From Streptomyces misionensis (GTDB taxonomy: Bacteria > Actinomycetota > Actinomycetes > Streptomycetales > Streptomycetaceae): a stretch of 64,000 nt of DNA. The position numbers and the translations under genes were made by a program. Of the stretch, positions 46,619-55,291 are shown piece by piece. Position 1 is the stretch's first letter. Each line of letters starts with the position of its first letter. The stretch is taken from the NCBI RefSeq assembly GCF_900104815.1, contig NZ_FNTD01000004.1, positions 3,922,501 to 3,986,500 on the forward strand, written 5' to 3'. The notes beneath the pieces were generated by a model, which searched no databases, was not told where the DNA came from, and worked only from the letters and a program-made list of their open reading frames with translations.

Positions 46619-47599
46619 TCACGGGGCCAGCAGCAGCACCTTGCCGATGTGGCCGCTCTCCTCGACCACCCGGTGGGCCTGCGCGGCCTCCGGCATCGGC
46701 AGTGCGCGGTCCACCACCGGCCGGACGTGCCCCGCCGCGAGCAGCGGCCAGACGTGCTCCCGCACCGCGGCCACGATGGCGGCCTTCTCGCCCAGCGGAC
46801 GGGCCCGCAGCGAGGTGGCGCTGACGGCGGCCCGCTTGCTCAGCAGCGCCCCGATGTTCAGCTCGCCCTTGGCGCCGCCCTGCATCCCGATGATCGCCAG
46901 CCGCCCGTTGACGGCGAGGGCCTGGATGTTGCGGTCGAGGTACTTGGCGCCCATGTTGTCGAGGATGACGTCGGCGCCCGCGCCGCCGGTGGCTTCCTTG
47001 ATCTCGGCGACGAAGTCCTGCTCCCGGTAGTTGATCAGGATGTCCGCGCCCAGCTCGGCGCAGCGCTCCAGCTTCTCCTTGGTCCCGGCGGTCACCGCGA
47101 CCTTGGCGCCGAGGGCCTTGGCGAGCTGGATCGCCATGGTGCCGATGCCGCTGGAGCCGCCGTGCACGAGCAGCGTCTCGCCGGGGCGCAGATGGGCGAC
47201 CATGAACACGTTGGACCAGACCGTGCACGCCACCTCGGGCAGTGCGGCGGCCTGGGCGAGGTCGACGCCCTGCGGAACGGGCAGCAGCTGCCCGGCGGGT
47301 ACGGCGACCTTCTGGGCGTAGCCGCCGCCCGCGAGCAGGGCGCACACCTCGTCGCCGACGGCCCAGCCGGACACCCCGGGGCCGAGCGCGGCGATCCGGC
47401 CGGAGCACTCCAGGCCGGGGTAGGGGGAGGCGCCGGGCGGCGGGTCGTAGAAGCCCTGGCGCTGCAGGATGTCGGCGCGGTTGACGGCACCGGCCACCAC
47501 CTCGACCAGCACCTCGCCCTCGCCGGGCACCGGGTCGGGGACCTCGTCCCACACCAGCGCCTCGGGACCACCAGGTTCGGGAATCGTGATCGCATGCAT
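46619..47599 (-). CDS. NAD(P)H:quinone oxidoreductase (zinc-independent MDR family)
   Basis: The 326-residue cytosolic enzyme belongs to the MDR/quinone oxidoreductase group: N-terminal GroES-like fold (PYPGLECSGRI, VNRADILQRQG), the NADPH-binding motif LLVHGGSSGIGTMAIQLAK (about 140-158), and PIG3-like C-terminal features (DVILDNMGAKYLDRNI). It lacks the alcohol-dehydrogenase zinc ligands. It reduces quinones with NADPH in characterised relatives. The ATG at 47599 gives MHAITIPEPGGPE, the usual start. It is followed downstream, with a 55-bp gap, by the same-strand channel gene cluster upstream. Confidence 0.93.
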   Translation of the reverse strand: MHAITIPEPGGPEALVWDEVPDPVPGEGEVLVEVVAGAVNRADILQRQGFYDPPPGASPYPGLECSGRIAALGPGVSGWAVGDEVCALLAGGGYAQKVAVPAGQLLPVPQGVDLAQAAALPEVACTVWSNVFMVAHLRPGETLLVHGGSSGIGTMAIQLAKALGAKVAVTAGTKEKLERCAELGADILINYREQDFVAEIKEATGGAGADVILDNMGAKYLDRNIQALAVNGRLAIIGMQGGAKGELNIGALLSKRAAVSATSLRARPLGEKAAIVAAVREHVWPLLAAGHVRPVVDRALPMPEAAQAHRVVEESGHIGKVLLLAP

Positions 47600-47654
47600 G
47601 CTGGTGACGCTACTCCCCGAGGGGCCCGGGTGCCGGTGCGCGGGGGCCGTTCGC

Positions 47655-48794
47655 TCAGTCCGTGGGCAGCGGGCGGATATGCGGGGTGATCTGGGTGCCC
47701 GGGCTGGCGCGGACGATGGTGATGAGCCGGTCCGTGAGTTGCAGGGTGCCGATGGAGCGGTCGTCGTAACCGAGCACGCGATGGCCGCGGACCACGCTCA
47801 CCACGAGGTCGTCGATCTCGCGCGGCCGTTTGCCCGCCTCGGCGCGCACCACGGGCCGTTCCACGAGGTCCAGTCCGCTGCCCTGCTGGATGAGGTCTTC
47901 TATGACCATGCCGGCGGCGGGGCTGAGGACGGAGAGGCCGAGCAGCCGGCCGGCCGCGCTGGCGCTGGTGATGACGGCATCGGCGCCGGACTGCCGCAGC
48001 AGCGGGGCGTTCTCCTCCTCGCGCACGGCGGCGACGATCTTGGCGCTCCGGTTGAGCTGCCGGGCGGTCAGGGTGACGAGCACGGCGGTGTCGTCGCGTT
48101 GCGGGGCGACGATGATCTGCCGGGCCTTGCCCACCTCGGCCCGCTTGAGCACATCGCTGCGGGTGGCGTCGCCCATGACCCCGGCGTAGCCGTCGGCGGT
48201 CGCCGCGTCGATCACCTTGGCGCTGGGGTCGACCACGACCACCTGCTCCTTCTTCAGCCCGGTCGCGCACACGGTCTGCACGGCGGACCGCCCCTTCGTG
48301 CCGAAGCCGATGACGACGGTGTGCTCGCGCAAGGCGGACCTCCAGCGTTTCAGGCGCCACTCCTCCCGGGTCCGTTCGGTGAGGACCTCCAGCGTGGTGC
48401 CGACCAGGATGATCAGGAACAGCACGCGCAGGGGCGTGATGACGAAGATGTTGGTCAGCCGGGCGCTGTCGCTGACCGGGGTGATGTCGCCGTATCCCGT
48501 GGTGGAGAGGGTGACGGTGGCGTAGTAGAAGGAGTCGAGCAGGTCCACGGAGTCGTCGGCGCTGTCGCGGTAGCCCGCGCGGTCGGCGTAGACGACGAGC
48601 GCGGTGAGAACCAGGACCAGCAGCGCCATGAGCAGCCGTTTGGCGACCTGGCGGAGGGGGCGTTCCACCACTTTCACGGGGAGCTTCACCCGGTGGGTGA
48701 CCGACCGTTCGTCCGTCCGGGTGCCGTTGTCCCGGGGGCGGTCGGAATCGGGGGAGGCGGTGGTGTCGTGGTCCGCGTGTTTCACGTGAAACAT
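47655..48794 (-). CDS. Potassium channel with RCK (TrkA-N) domain, start codon inside parS
   Basis: The 379-residue protein has a hydrophilic head (1-50), two TM helices flanking a pore loop with the K+ selectivity filter TTGYGD (about residues 98-103), and a C-terminal RCK/TrkA-N Rossmann domain (VVIGFGTKGRSAVQ; GYAGVMGDATRSDVLKRAE) plus a TrkA-C-like end. It is a 2TM/RCK channel like MthK. Its first codons ATG TTT CAC GTG AAA CAC (MFHVKH) are formed by the parS palindrome, and it overlaps the moeA stop by 13 bp, so translation is coupled. Direct connection to molybdenum metabolism is not implied. Confidence 0.93.
   Translation of the reverse strand: MFHVKHADHDTTASPDSDRPRDNGTRTDERSVTHRVKLPVKVVERPLRQVAKRLLMALLVLVLTALVVYADRAGYRDSADDSVDLLDSFYYATVTLSTTGYGDITPVSDSARLTNIFVITPLRVLFLIILVGTTLEVLTERTREEWRLKRWRSALREHTVVIGFGTKGRSAVQTVCATGLKKEQVVVVDPSAKVIDAATADGYAGVMGDATRSDVLKRAEVGKARQIIVAPQRDDTAVLVTLTARQLNRSAKIVAAVREEENAPLLRQSGADAVITSASAAGRLLGLSVLSPAAGMVIEDLIQQGSGLDLVERPVVRAEAGKRPREIDDLVVSVVRGHRVLGYDDRSIGTLQLTDRLITIVRASPGTQITPHIRPLPTD
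48778..48793. promoter_or_regulatory. parS: parS chromosome segregation site, perfect consensus
   Basis: TGTTTCACGTGAAACA, a perfect 16-bp palindrome, is identical to the parS consensus bound by ParB in Bacillus and Streptomyces. It lies at the overlap of moeA (encoding its last residues CFT and stop TGA) and the K+ channel gene (MFHVK). Streptomyces chromosomes carry around twenty parS sites clustered around oriC, so this agrees with an origin-proximal window. Confidence 0.92.
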
Positions 48795-50149
48795 ACCCCG
48801 ATCCCGGCGACCGCCCAGGGCAGGTCCAGCAGCTCCGCCTCCTCGCCCGGCCGGGCGCCGCCCGGCGGTACGACGGCCAGCGCGTCGGCGGCGGCGACAC
48901 CGCGCAGCATGGCCGGGCCGTTGTAGTGCAGCGGTACGGCGCGGTCGCCGCGCAGCACCACGGGGACGAGCCGGGTGTCGTACGGGTGTCCGTGCACCGC
49001 CTCCGTCAGCGGCAGCGCGTACGGCTCGGGGGCCGGGTGGGCGGCCAGGGTCCGCAGCAGCGGCTCGGCGAGCGTGAGCAGGCCGGAGACGGCCGCGAGG
49101 GGGTTGCCGGGCAGTCCGACGAGATGCCGGCCGTCCTGGAGGCGGGCCAGCAGCATGGGATGGCCGGGGCGCACCGCGACGCCGTCCACGAGGAGTTCGG
49201 CGCCGATGCGTTCCAGGGTGGGGTGGACATGGTCGACGGGCCCGGCGGCGGTACCTCCGGTGGTGACGACCAGGTCGGCCGGGGAGGCGGTGATCGCCTT
49301 GCGCAGGGCCCTGGCGTCGTCGCGGACCCGGCGTACGGCGACGACCTCGGCACCGAGGGCGCGCAGCCAGGGCGGCAGCATCGGGCCGAGCGCGTCCCGG
49401 ATCAGGCCGTCGCGCGGCAGCCCCTCGGTCAGCAACTCGTCCCCGAGGACGAGGACTTCGACGCGGGGGCGGGGGACGACGGTGACGGTGTCGTATCCCG
49501 CGGCGGCGGCCAGGCCGAGGACGGCGGGGGTGACCAGGGTGCCGACGGGCAGCAACTGGTCGCCGCTGCGGCACTCCTGGCCGCGCGGGCGGATGTCCTG
49601 ACCGTGGGCCAGGTCCCGGGTGGCGTGCAGCCGGCCCTGGGTGTCGGTGCGGCCGTGCTCGGTGCGCAGCACGGCGGTGGTGTCGGCGGGGACGCGGGCA
49701 CCGGTCGCGATGGGCACCGCCTCGCCGTCCGTGAGCGGCGCGGGCTGGGCGTGCCCGGCGAGCACGCCCTCCTCGCGCACCGTCCAGGGGCCGGGCCCGG
49801 CGACCGCCCAGCCGTCCATCGCGGAGGTGTCGAAGGAGGGCAGGTCGCCGAGCGCGTCGAGGGGCGCGGCCAGGACCAGGCCGAGGGAGTCGCCGAGCGG
49901 GACGGAGACGGGGCCCCGGCGGGCGCCCGCGGACCGGGCCGTCCGGGCGGCGCGGGCGGCGATCTCGCGGGCCTCGGGCCAGGAGGTGGCCCGGTGCGGG
50001 CCGTCGGTCCGCGCGTCCCGTGTCCCGGGCACCGGGGGCGGGCCGGTACCGTCGTCCTTGGCTTCCCTCACGAGGGCCAGGGCCTCCTCGACATCGAGGT
50101 CGTCGCCGTCCTCCACGGGTGCCCCGCCGCCCAGGCGGGACGCGGTCAT
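48782..50149 (-). CDS. moeA: Molybdopterin molybdotransferase MoeA
   Basis: The 455-residue protein inserts molybdate into adenylylated molybdopterin. It has a Gly/Asp-rich N-terminal extension of about 95 residues, then the MoeA pattern: SFDTSAMDGWAV (start of the core), IATGARVPADTTAVLRTEHGR, DIRPRGQECRSGDQLLPVGT, the MoaB/Mog-like domain with LVLGDELL, VVTTGGTAAGPVDHV, and LVGLPGNPLAAVSGL, and a C-terminal beta barrel. Its ATG overlaps the stop of the mobA-like gene by four bases (ATGA). Its stop codon lies inside parS. Confidence 0.94.
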   Translation of the reverse strand: MTASRLGGGAPVEDGDDLDVEEALALVREAKDDGTGPPPVPGTRDARTDGPHRATSWPEAREIAARAARTARSAGARRGPVSVPLGDSLGLVLAAPLDALGDLPSFDTSAMDGWAVAGPGPWTVREEGVLAGHAQPAPLTDGEAVPIATGARVPADTTAVLRTEHGRTDTQGRLHATRDLAHGQDIRPRGQECRSGDQLLPVGTLVTPAVLGLAAAAGYDTVTVVPRPRVEVLVLGDELLTEGLPRDGLIRDALGPMLPPWLRALGAEVVAVRRVRDDARALRKAITASPADLVVTTGGTAAGPVDHVHPTLERIGAELLVDGVAVRPGHPMLLARLQDGRHLVGLPGNPLAAVSGLLTLAEPLLRTLAAHPAPEPYALPLTEAVHGHPYDTRLVPVVLRGDRAVPLHYNGPAMLRGVAAADALAVVPPGGARPGEEAELLDLPWAVAGIGVCFT

Positions 50150-51105
50150 CCGGCGTCCGGGGCGCTCGGGCCCCCGTTCCCTTCCCCGGCCCCGCCGGTC
50201 TCCCGCGCCTCTTCCTCCCAGCTCAGCGCCAGTGCGGCGGCCTTGCGGGCGGCCTCGGCGACGGCCTCGGGGCCGCCCTCGCCCCGGGCCGCGGCGTAGC
50301 CGACGAGGAAGGTGGTCAGCGGGGCGGCGGGCCGCGCGACACCGTGTGCGGCGTCCCGGGCCAGGTCGAGCAGGACGTTCATGTCGACGTCCAGGTCGAT
50401 GCCCAGCTCGTCCTTGACTGCGGAGATCCATTCATCCAACACGTGCCCATGCTCCCTGATGCGTGCCCTGGCGTTGACGATGTCGTCCCAGGTGTCGCAG
50501 TCGAAGGACGCGTGCGGGTCCGGGACGCGGGTGAGGCGGAGGGCGCCGGTGAGCCGGCGCAGAGGCAGGCCGGTGAGGCCGTCGGGCGCGGCGGCGAGGG
50601 CGGCCAGTTCACGGCGGAGCGCGGCGGTGCGGTAGGCGGCCACCAGCGGCTGGTCGCGGCCGTCCGCGTCGGTGAGCAGTGCGCCGTCGGCGCCGGTCCC
50701 GTGGAGCGCGGCCAGCAACCGGCGCAGGGTGGCCGGGCGGAGGAAGGGGAGGTCGGCGGAGAGGACGACGGCGTGCTCGGCCGTGGTGTGCCGCAGGCCG
50801 GCGGCCAGCGCGGCGACCGGCCCCGCGCCGGGCGGCTCCTCGCGTGCCCAGCGCACGGGCCGGACGGTGGGCCGGGGCGCGGCCACCACGACGGTCGTAC
50901 GGGCGCCCGCGCAGGCGGCGAGCACCCGGTCCAGCAGTGCCCGGCCGCCGACCCGTACCCCGGGCTTGTCGGCCCCGCCGAGCCGCCGCGCGGCACCGCC
51001 GGCCAGCACGACGGCGTCGTACGGGTCGTACGGCACGGGGGTCGTGGCGGCCGCGGTGGCCGGCGGCCCGGCGCCGGTCTCGTCGGCGGTGGCTTTGTCG
51101 GTCAC
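50146..51105 (-). CDS. MobA-like nucleotidyltransferase fused to DUF6457 domain
   Basis: The 319-residue protein has an N-terminal MobA-type domain: AVVLAGGAARRLGGADKP (about residues 31-48), LSADLPFLR and PLVAAYR, which in MobA joins GMP to molybdopterin. The C-terminal 100 residues (ILDEWISAVKDELGIDLDVDMNVLLDLARDAAHGVARPAAP) match the DUF6457 helical domain, often a separate small protein in actinobacteria. The gene begins the mobA-moeA-channel unit; GTG at 51105 is used. Role as a molybdenum cofactor guanylyltransferase is likely but the fusion makes it unusual. Confidence 0.88.
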   Translation of the reverse strand: MTDKATADETGAGPPATAAATTPVPYDPYDAVVLAGGAARRLGGADKPGVRVGGRALLDRVLAACAGARTTVVVAAPRPTVRPVRWAREEPPGAGPVAALAAGLRHTTAEHAVVLSADLPFLRPATLRRLLAALHGTGADGALLTDADGRDQPLVAAYRTAALRRELAALAAAPDGLTGLPLRRLTGALRLTRVPDPHASFDCDTWDDIVNARARIREHGHVLDEWISAVKDELGIDLDVDMNVLLDLARDAAHGVARPAAPLTTFLVGYAAARGEGGPEAVAEAARKAAALALSWEEEARETGGAGEGNGGPSAPDAG

Positions 51106-51148
51106 TCCCCGAGTATGCGGGCCGGGCCGATCACAGGGAACCGCGGGT

Positions 51149-52462
51149 TCACAGCGTGCGCAGCAGCACCGCCGGCTGTTCCACGCAGTCCGCCACGTAC
51201 CGCAGGAAGCCGCCCGCCGTGCCGCCGTCGCACACCCGGTGGTCGAAGGTGAGCGACAGCTGGACGACCTGGCGCACCGCCAGTTCCCCCTCGTGCACCC
51301 AGGGCTTGGGGACGATCCTGCCGACGCCGAGCATGGCCGCCTCGGGGTGGTTGACGATCGGCGTGGAGCCGTCGACGCCGAAGACCCCGTAGTTGTTCAG
51401 CGTGAAGGTGCCGCCGGTGAGGTCCCCCGGGGTCAGCGTGCCGGTGCGGGCGGCCTCGGTGAGCCGGGCGAACTCGGCGGTCAGCGACTCGGCGCCGCGC
51501 GCATGGGCGTCCCGGACGACCGGTACGACCAGGCCGCGGTCGGTCTGTGCCGCGAACCCCAGGTGTACATACGGGTGTTGGACGACCTCGCGGGCCTCGC
51601 TGTCGACCGAGGAGTTCAGCTCGGGGAAGCGGGCGAGCGCGGCGGTGCAGACGCGGGCGAGCAGCGCGAGGAGCGAGATCTTCGGCCCTCCGGCCGCGTT
51701 CATCGCGGCCCGCGCGCGCATCAGTTCCGTGGCGTCGGCGTCCACCCAGCAGGTCGCGTCCGGGATCTCCCGGCGGCTGCGGGAGAGCTTGTCGGCGACG
51801 GCGCCGCGGATGCCCTTGAGGGGGACGCGGACCTCCGCCGGGCCCGGGGCGGGAACGGCCGCGGCGGGGGTCCCGGCCGTGCGGCCGCGGTCCCGGTCCG
51901 GTTCGGTCCGCAGGGCGCGCTCCACGTCGGCACGGAGGATCAGCCCGTCCGGACCCGAACCGGCCAGCCCGCGCAGATCCAGCCCGCCCTCGCGGGCCAG
52001 TCGCCGGACCAGCGGGGAGATCACGGGCACGGGACCGCCGGGCGCCGCGGCCGGGGTGACGGCGGGGGCGCTCGCGGCGGGCGCGGGCGCGGCGCCGTTC
52101 ACCCTCGCCCCGCCGGCCGGCGCCGTCGGCCGTACCCGCCGTCGGCGGCCGGGCGCCTCGGAGGTGCCGTAGCCGACCAGGACATTGCCCGAACCGCTCT
52201 CCGGCTCGGCCTCCGGTTCGCCGACGGCGACCGTCAGCAGCGGTGCGCCGACCGGCAGTTCGGTGCCCTCCTCGCCGTAGCGGGCGGTGACCACGCCGCC
52301 GTAGGGGCAGGGCACCTCCACCGACGCCTTGGCCGTCTCGACCTCGACCACCGGCTGGTCGACGGCGACCACGTCACCGACCTGGACCAGCCAGCGGACG
52401 ATCTCCGCCTCGGTCAGTCCCTCGCCGAGGTCGGGCAGCTTGAACTCCAGCACCTGTGCCAT
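51149..52462 (-). CDS. bkdC: Branched-chain 2-oxoacid dehydrogenase E2 (acyltransferase), operon 2
   Basis: The 437-residue E2 subunit has a lipoyl domain with Lys45 (VETAKASVEV), a linker, a peripheral subunit binding domain (SPLVRRLAREGGLDLRGLAGSG) and the catalytic domain with SLTFDHRVCDGG (His408, Asp412). It shares motif order with operon 1's E2 but differs clearly in sequence and lacks its long tail differences. Its ATG overlaps the E1beta TGA by one base (TGATG). It supplies branched acyl-CoA starter units for membrane lipids and polyketides. Confidence 0.96.
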   Translation of the reverse strand: MAQVLEFKLPDLGEGLTEAEIVRWLVQVGDVVAVDQPVVEVETAKASVEVPCPYGGVVTARYGEEGTELPVGAPLLTVAVGEPEAEPESGSGNVLVGYGTSEAPGRRRRVRPTAPAGGARVNGAAPAPAASAPAVTPAAAPGGPVPVISPLVRRLAREGGLDLRGLAGSGPDGLILRADVERALRTEPDRDRGRTAGTPAAAVPAPGPAEVRVPLKGIRGAVADKLSRSRREIPDATCWVDADATELMRARAAMNAAGGPKISLLALLARVCTAALARFPELNSSVDSEAREVVQHPYVHLGFAAQTDRGLVVPVVRDAHARGAESLTAEFARLTEAARTGTLTPGDLTGGTFTLNNYGVFGVDGSTPIVNHPEAAMLGVGRIVPKPWVHEGELAVRQVVQLSLTFDHRVCDGGTAGGFLRYVADCVEQPAVLLRTL

Positions 52463-53466
52463 CAGCCCTCGGCCTCCCACTGCAACCGGGCCACGGCGTC
52501 CAGGATGCGGTCCACGCCGGGCAGATGGTGCCGCTCCAGCATGGGCGGCGGGTAGGGCAGGTCGAACCCGGCCACGCGCAGCACGGGGGCCTCCAGGTGG
52601 TGGAAGCAGCGCTCGGTGACACGGGCCGCGATCTCGCCGCCCGGCCCGCCGAAGCCGGTGGACTCGTGCACCACCACCGCGCGTCCGGTGCGGCGCACGG
52701 AGGCGCACACCGTCTCGTCGTCGAACGGCACCAGGGAGCGCAGGTCGACGACCTCCAGGTCCCAGCCCTCGGTCCGCGCGGCCTCGGCGGCCTCCAGGCA
52801 GACGGGCACGGAGGGGCCGTAGGTGATCAGCGTGGCGCTGCGGCCGGTGCGCCGCACCACCGCCCGGCCGATCGGCTCGACCTCCGCCGGCTGCTCGGGG
52901 TTCCAGGTGTCCTTGGACCAGTAGAGCCGCTTGGGCTCCAGGAAGACCACCGGGTCGTCGGAGGCGATGGACCGGCGCAGCAGGCCGTAGGCGTCGGCGA
53001 CGGTCGCGGGTGTGACCACGTGCAGGCCGGGGGTGGCCATGTAGTACGCCTCGGAGGAGTCGCTGTGGTGCTCGACGCCGCCGATGCCGCCCCCGTAGGG
53101 GATGCGCACGGTGATCGGCAGGGGCATCCTGCCGCGGGTGCGGTTGCGCATCCGGGAGACGTGGCTGACCAGTTGCTCGAACGCCGGGTAGGCGAAGGCG
53201 TCGAACTGCATCTCCACCACCGGCCGCAGGCCGTACATGGCCATGCCGACGGCGGCGCCGAGGATGCCGGCCTCGGCGAGCGGGGTGTCGGTGCAGCGGT
53301 CCTCGCCGAACTCCCTGGCGAGTCCGTCGGTGACCCGGAAGACGCCGCCGAGGGTGCCGACGTCCTCGCCCAGGACGTGCACGCTCGGGTCGGCGGCCAT
53401 CGCGTCGCGCATCGCGCGGGTGAGGGCCTGTGCCATGGTGGCGGGCTTGACGGCCACGGTGGTCAT
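52462..53466 (-). CDS. bkdB: Branched-chain 2-oxoacid dehydrogenase E1 beta subunit, operon 2
   Basis: The 334-residue E1beta subunit shows GEDVGTLGGVFRVTDGL, VRIPYGGGIGGVEHHSDSS and VVDLRSLVPFDDE, the same core motifs as the operon 1 protein. Its ATG (53464-53466) overlaps the E1alpha TGA (ATGA). Operon 2 sits next to bkdR, so it is the copy expected to be under direct Lrp-type control. Confidence 0.96.
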   Translation of the reverse strand: MTTVAVKPATMAQALTRAMRDAMAADPSVHVLGEDVGTLGGVFRVTDGLAREFGEDRCTDTPLAEAGILGAAVGMAMYGLRPVVEMQFDAFAYPAFEQLVSHVSRMRNRTRGRMPLPITVRIPYGGGIGGVEHHSDSSEAYYMATPGLHVVTPATVADAYGLLRRSIASDDPVVFLEPKRLYWSKDTWNPEQPAEVEPIGRAVVRRTGRSATLITYGPSVPVCLEAAEAARTEGWDLEVVDLRSLVPFDDETVCASVRRTGRAVVVHESTGFGGPGGEIAARVTERCFHHLEAPVLRVAGFDLPYPPPMLERHHLPGVDRILDAVARLQWEAEG

Positions 53467-54617
53467 CGGCGGTCGCCTTCCTGCTGGTCGGGCCCGTCCT
53501 GCTCGGCCGCCAGCTCGGCCCGCAACAGGTCCCGCTGTTCGCGCAGTTGGGCGGTGGTCTCGGCGTAGACGTGGTCGAAGAGGTCCATCGGGTCGAGCGC
53601 GGGGTCCTGGTTCATGCGCGCGCGCAGGTCCGCGGCCATCGCCTCGGCTTCCTCCCGTACGGCCTCCAGGGCGGCCTCGTCGAGCAGGCCGCGCTCGGTC
53701 AGCTCCGTCTCCAGCAGCCGCACGGGGTCGTGCGCGCGCCACGCCTCCACCTCGGCGTCGCCCCGGTAGCGGGTGGCGTCGTCGGCGTTGGTGTGGGCGT
53801 CGATGCGGTAGGTGACCGCCTCGACCAGCGTGGGGCCGCCGCCCGCGCGGGCGTGCCGTACGGCGTCGGTGAGCACCTCGTGCACCGCGGCGGCGTCGTT
53901 GCCGTCGACCAGGCGGCCCGGCATGCCGTACCCGACGGCCTTGTGGGCCAGGGAGGGCGCCGCGGTCTGCTTGGCGAGCGGGACGGAGATGGCGAAGCCG
54001 TTGTTCTGGACCAGGAAGACCACGGGTGCCTGCCAGACGGCCGCGAAGTTCAGCGCCTCGTGGAAGTCGCCCTCGCTGGTGCCGCCGTCGCCGACCATGG
54101 CGAGCGCGACCACGTCGTCGCCCTTGAGACGGGCGGCGTGGGCGAGGCCGACGGCGTGCGGGAGCTGGGTGGCCAGCGGGGTGGACAGGGGGGCGACCCG
54201 GTGGGCGTGGGGGTCGTAGCCGCTGTGCCAGTCGCCGCGCAGCAGGGTGAGGGCCTCGACCGGGTCCACCCCGCGGGCGACGACCGCGAGGGTGTCGCGG
54301 TAGCTGGGGAAGAGCCAGTCGCGCTCTTCCAGGACCAGGGCGGCGGCGACCTCGCACGCCTCCTGGCCGGTGCTGGACGGGTAGACGGCGAGGCGGCCCT
54401 GCTTGGTGAGCGCGGTGGCCTGCGTGTTGTAGCGGCGGCCGCGCACCAGGTGGGCGTGGAGCCGGCGGAGCAGGTCGGGATCGGCCTTGGCGGCCGCCTC
54501 GGTGCCGAGGACGCGGTAGGGCTCGGCGTCGGGCAGCAGCGGCGCGGGGTCCATACGGGGCTGCCAGGCGGGCGGCGGCGATGGCCGGTACGCGCCCCGC
54601 TGCTCCAGAACCGTCAT
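53463..54617 (-). CDS. bkdA: Branched-chain 2-oxoacid dehydrogenase E1 alpha subunit, operon 2
   Basis: The 384-residue E1alpha subunit has the thiamine-diphosphate motif VGDGGTSEGDFHEALNFA...VVFLVQNNGFAIS and the YRIDAHTNADDATRYR loop. It lacks the low-complexity N-terminal extension of its paralogue in operon 1. Its ATG at 54617 has a GGAGGTG ribosome-binding site and is divergent from bkdR (175-bp spacer). That spacer contains an ACCGA-N4-TCGGT palindrome and two DnaA-box-like sites. Confidence 0.96.
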   Translation of the reverse strand: MTVLEQRGAYRPSPPPAWQPRMDPAPLLPDAEPYRVLGTEAAAKADPDLLRRLHAHLVRGRRYNTQATALTKQGRLAVYPSSTGQEACEVAAALVLEERDWLFPSYRDTLAVVARGVDPVEALTLLRGDWHSGYDPHAHRVAPLSTPLATQLPHAVGLAHAARLKGDDVVALAMVGDGGTSEGDFHEALNFAAVWQAPVVFLVQNNGFAISVPLAKQTAAPSLAHKAVGYGMPGRLVDGNDAAAVHEVLTDAVRHARAGGGPTLVEAVTYRIDAHTNADDATRYRGDAEVEAWRAHDPVRLLETELTERGLLDEAALEAVREEAEAMAADLRARMNQDPALDPMDLFDHVYAETTAQLREQRDLLRAELAAEQDGPDQQEGDRR

Positions 54618-54677
54618 GACGGCACCTCCTCGTGGGAGCGGCTACGGGAGGCGGGTCGGCTGTGACCCGCCTCACCT

Positions 54678-54691
54678 ACCGATTGTTCGGT
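54678..54691. promoter_or_regulatory. ACCGA-N4-TCGGT palindrome upstream of bkd operon 2
   Basis: ACCGATTGTTCGGT, 61 bp before the bkdA start, has the same arms and spacing as the sites upstream of paaN (57447-57460) and paaA (63765-63778). It is probably bound by the same TetR-family repressor. Confidence 0.6.
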
Positions 54692-54725
54692 CGTCGGCAC
54701 ATTTTGGCTACAGGCGGGTCGAGGC

Positions 54726-54747
54726 TGTGGACAAACGGTTCTCCACA
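54726..54747. promoter_or_regulatory. Inverted pair of DnaA-box-like sites in the bkdR promoter region
   Basis: TGTGGACAA (54726-54734; exact complement of TTGTCCACA) and TTCTCCACA (54739-54747; one mismatch) face each other 45-65 bp upstream of bkdR. DnaA binding here would link bkd control or replication initiation; inference. Confidence 0.5.
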
Positions 54748-54792
54748 GCCTGGAATGAACGCAGGACGTCCACGGCGAGGAAGCGGGGGGAC

Positions 54793-55290
54793 ATGGCACC
54801 TGAACGAATGGCCGACGAGACGCAGGAGGCCGTGCTGTCCCCGGCCCGGCCGCTGGACGCGATCGACCAGGACATTCTGCGCATCCTCCAGGCGGACGGC
54901 CGCGCGTCGATACGGTCGGTCGCCGAACGCGTCCACGTCTCGCGCGCCAACGCCTACGCGCGCATCAACCGGCTCGTCGAGGACGGGGTGATCCGGGGGT
55001 TCGGCGCGCGCGTGGACCACGAGCGCGCCGGACACAGCACCTCGGCGTACATCACGCTGAAGATCGTCCAGAACACCTGGCGCACGGTCCGCGAACAGCT
55101 CAGGCAGCTTCCCGGCGCCTCGCACATCGCGCTGGTGGGCGGCGACTTCGACGTCCTGCTGCTGGTGCACACGCCCGACAACCGGGCGCTGCGCGAGCTG
55201 GTGCTCACCCGGCTCCAGGCCATCCCCGAGGTGCTGAGCACCCGCACGCTGCTGGTGTTCGAGGAGGAGGACCTGGAGCCGGACGCGTAG
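54793..55290 (+). CDS. bkdR: Lrp/AsnC-family regulator BkdR
   Basis: The 165-residue regulator has a helix-turn-helix (DAIDQDILRILQADGRASIRSVAERVHVSRANAYARINRLVEDGVI, about residues 20-70) and a C-terminal RAM ligand-binding domain (ITLKIVQNTWRTVREQLRQLPG; VGGDFDVLLLVHTPD). In Streptomyces the bkd operon is controlled by such an Lrp-family BkdR, and this gene is divergent from bkd operon 2. AGGAAG lies 8 nt before the ATG at 54793. Branched amino acids are the likely effectors. Confidence 0.93.
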   Translation: MAPERMADETQEAVLSPARPLDAIDQDILRILQADGRASIRSVAERVHVSRANAYARINRLVEDGVIRGFGARVDHERAGHSTSAYITLKIVQNTWRTVREQLRQLPGASHIALVGGDFDVLLLVHTPDNRALRELVLTRLQAIPEVLSTRTLLVFEEEDLEPDA

Positions 55291-55291
55291 C

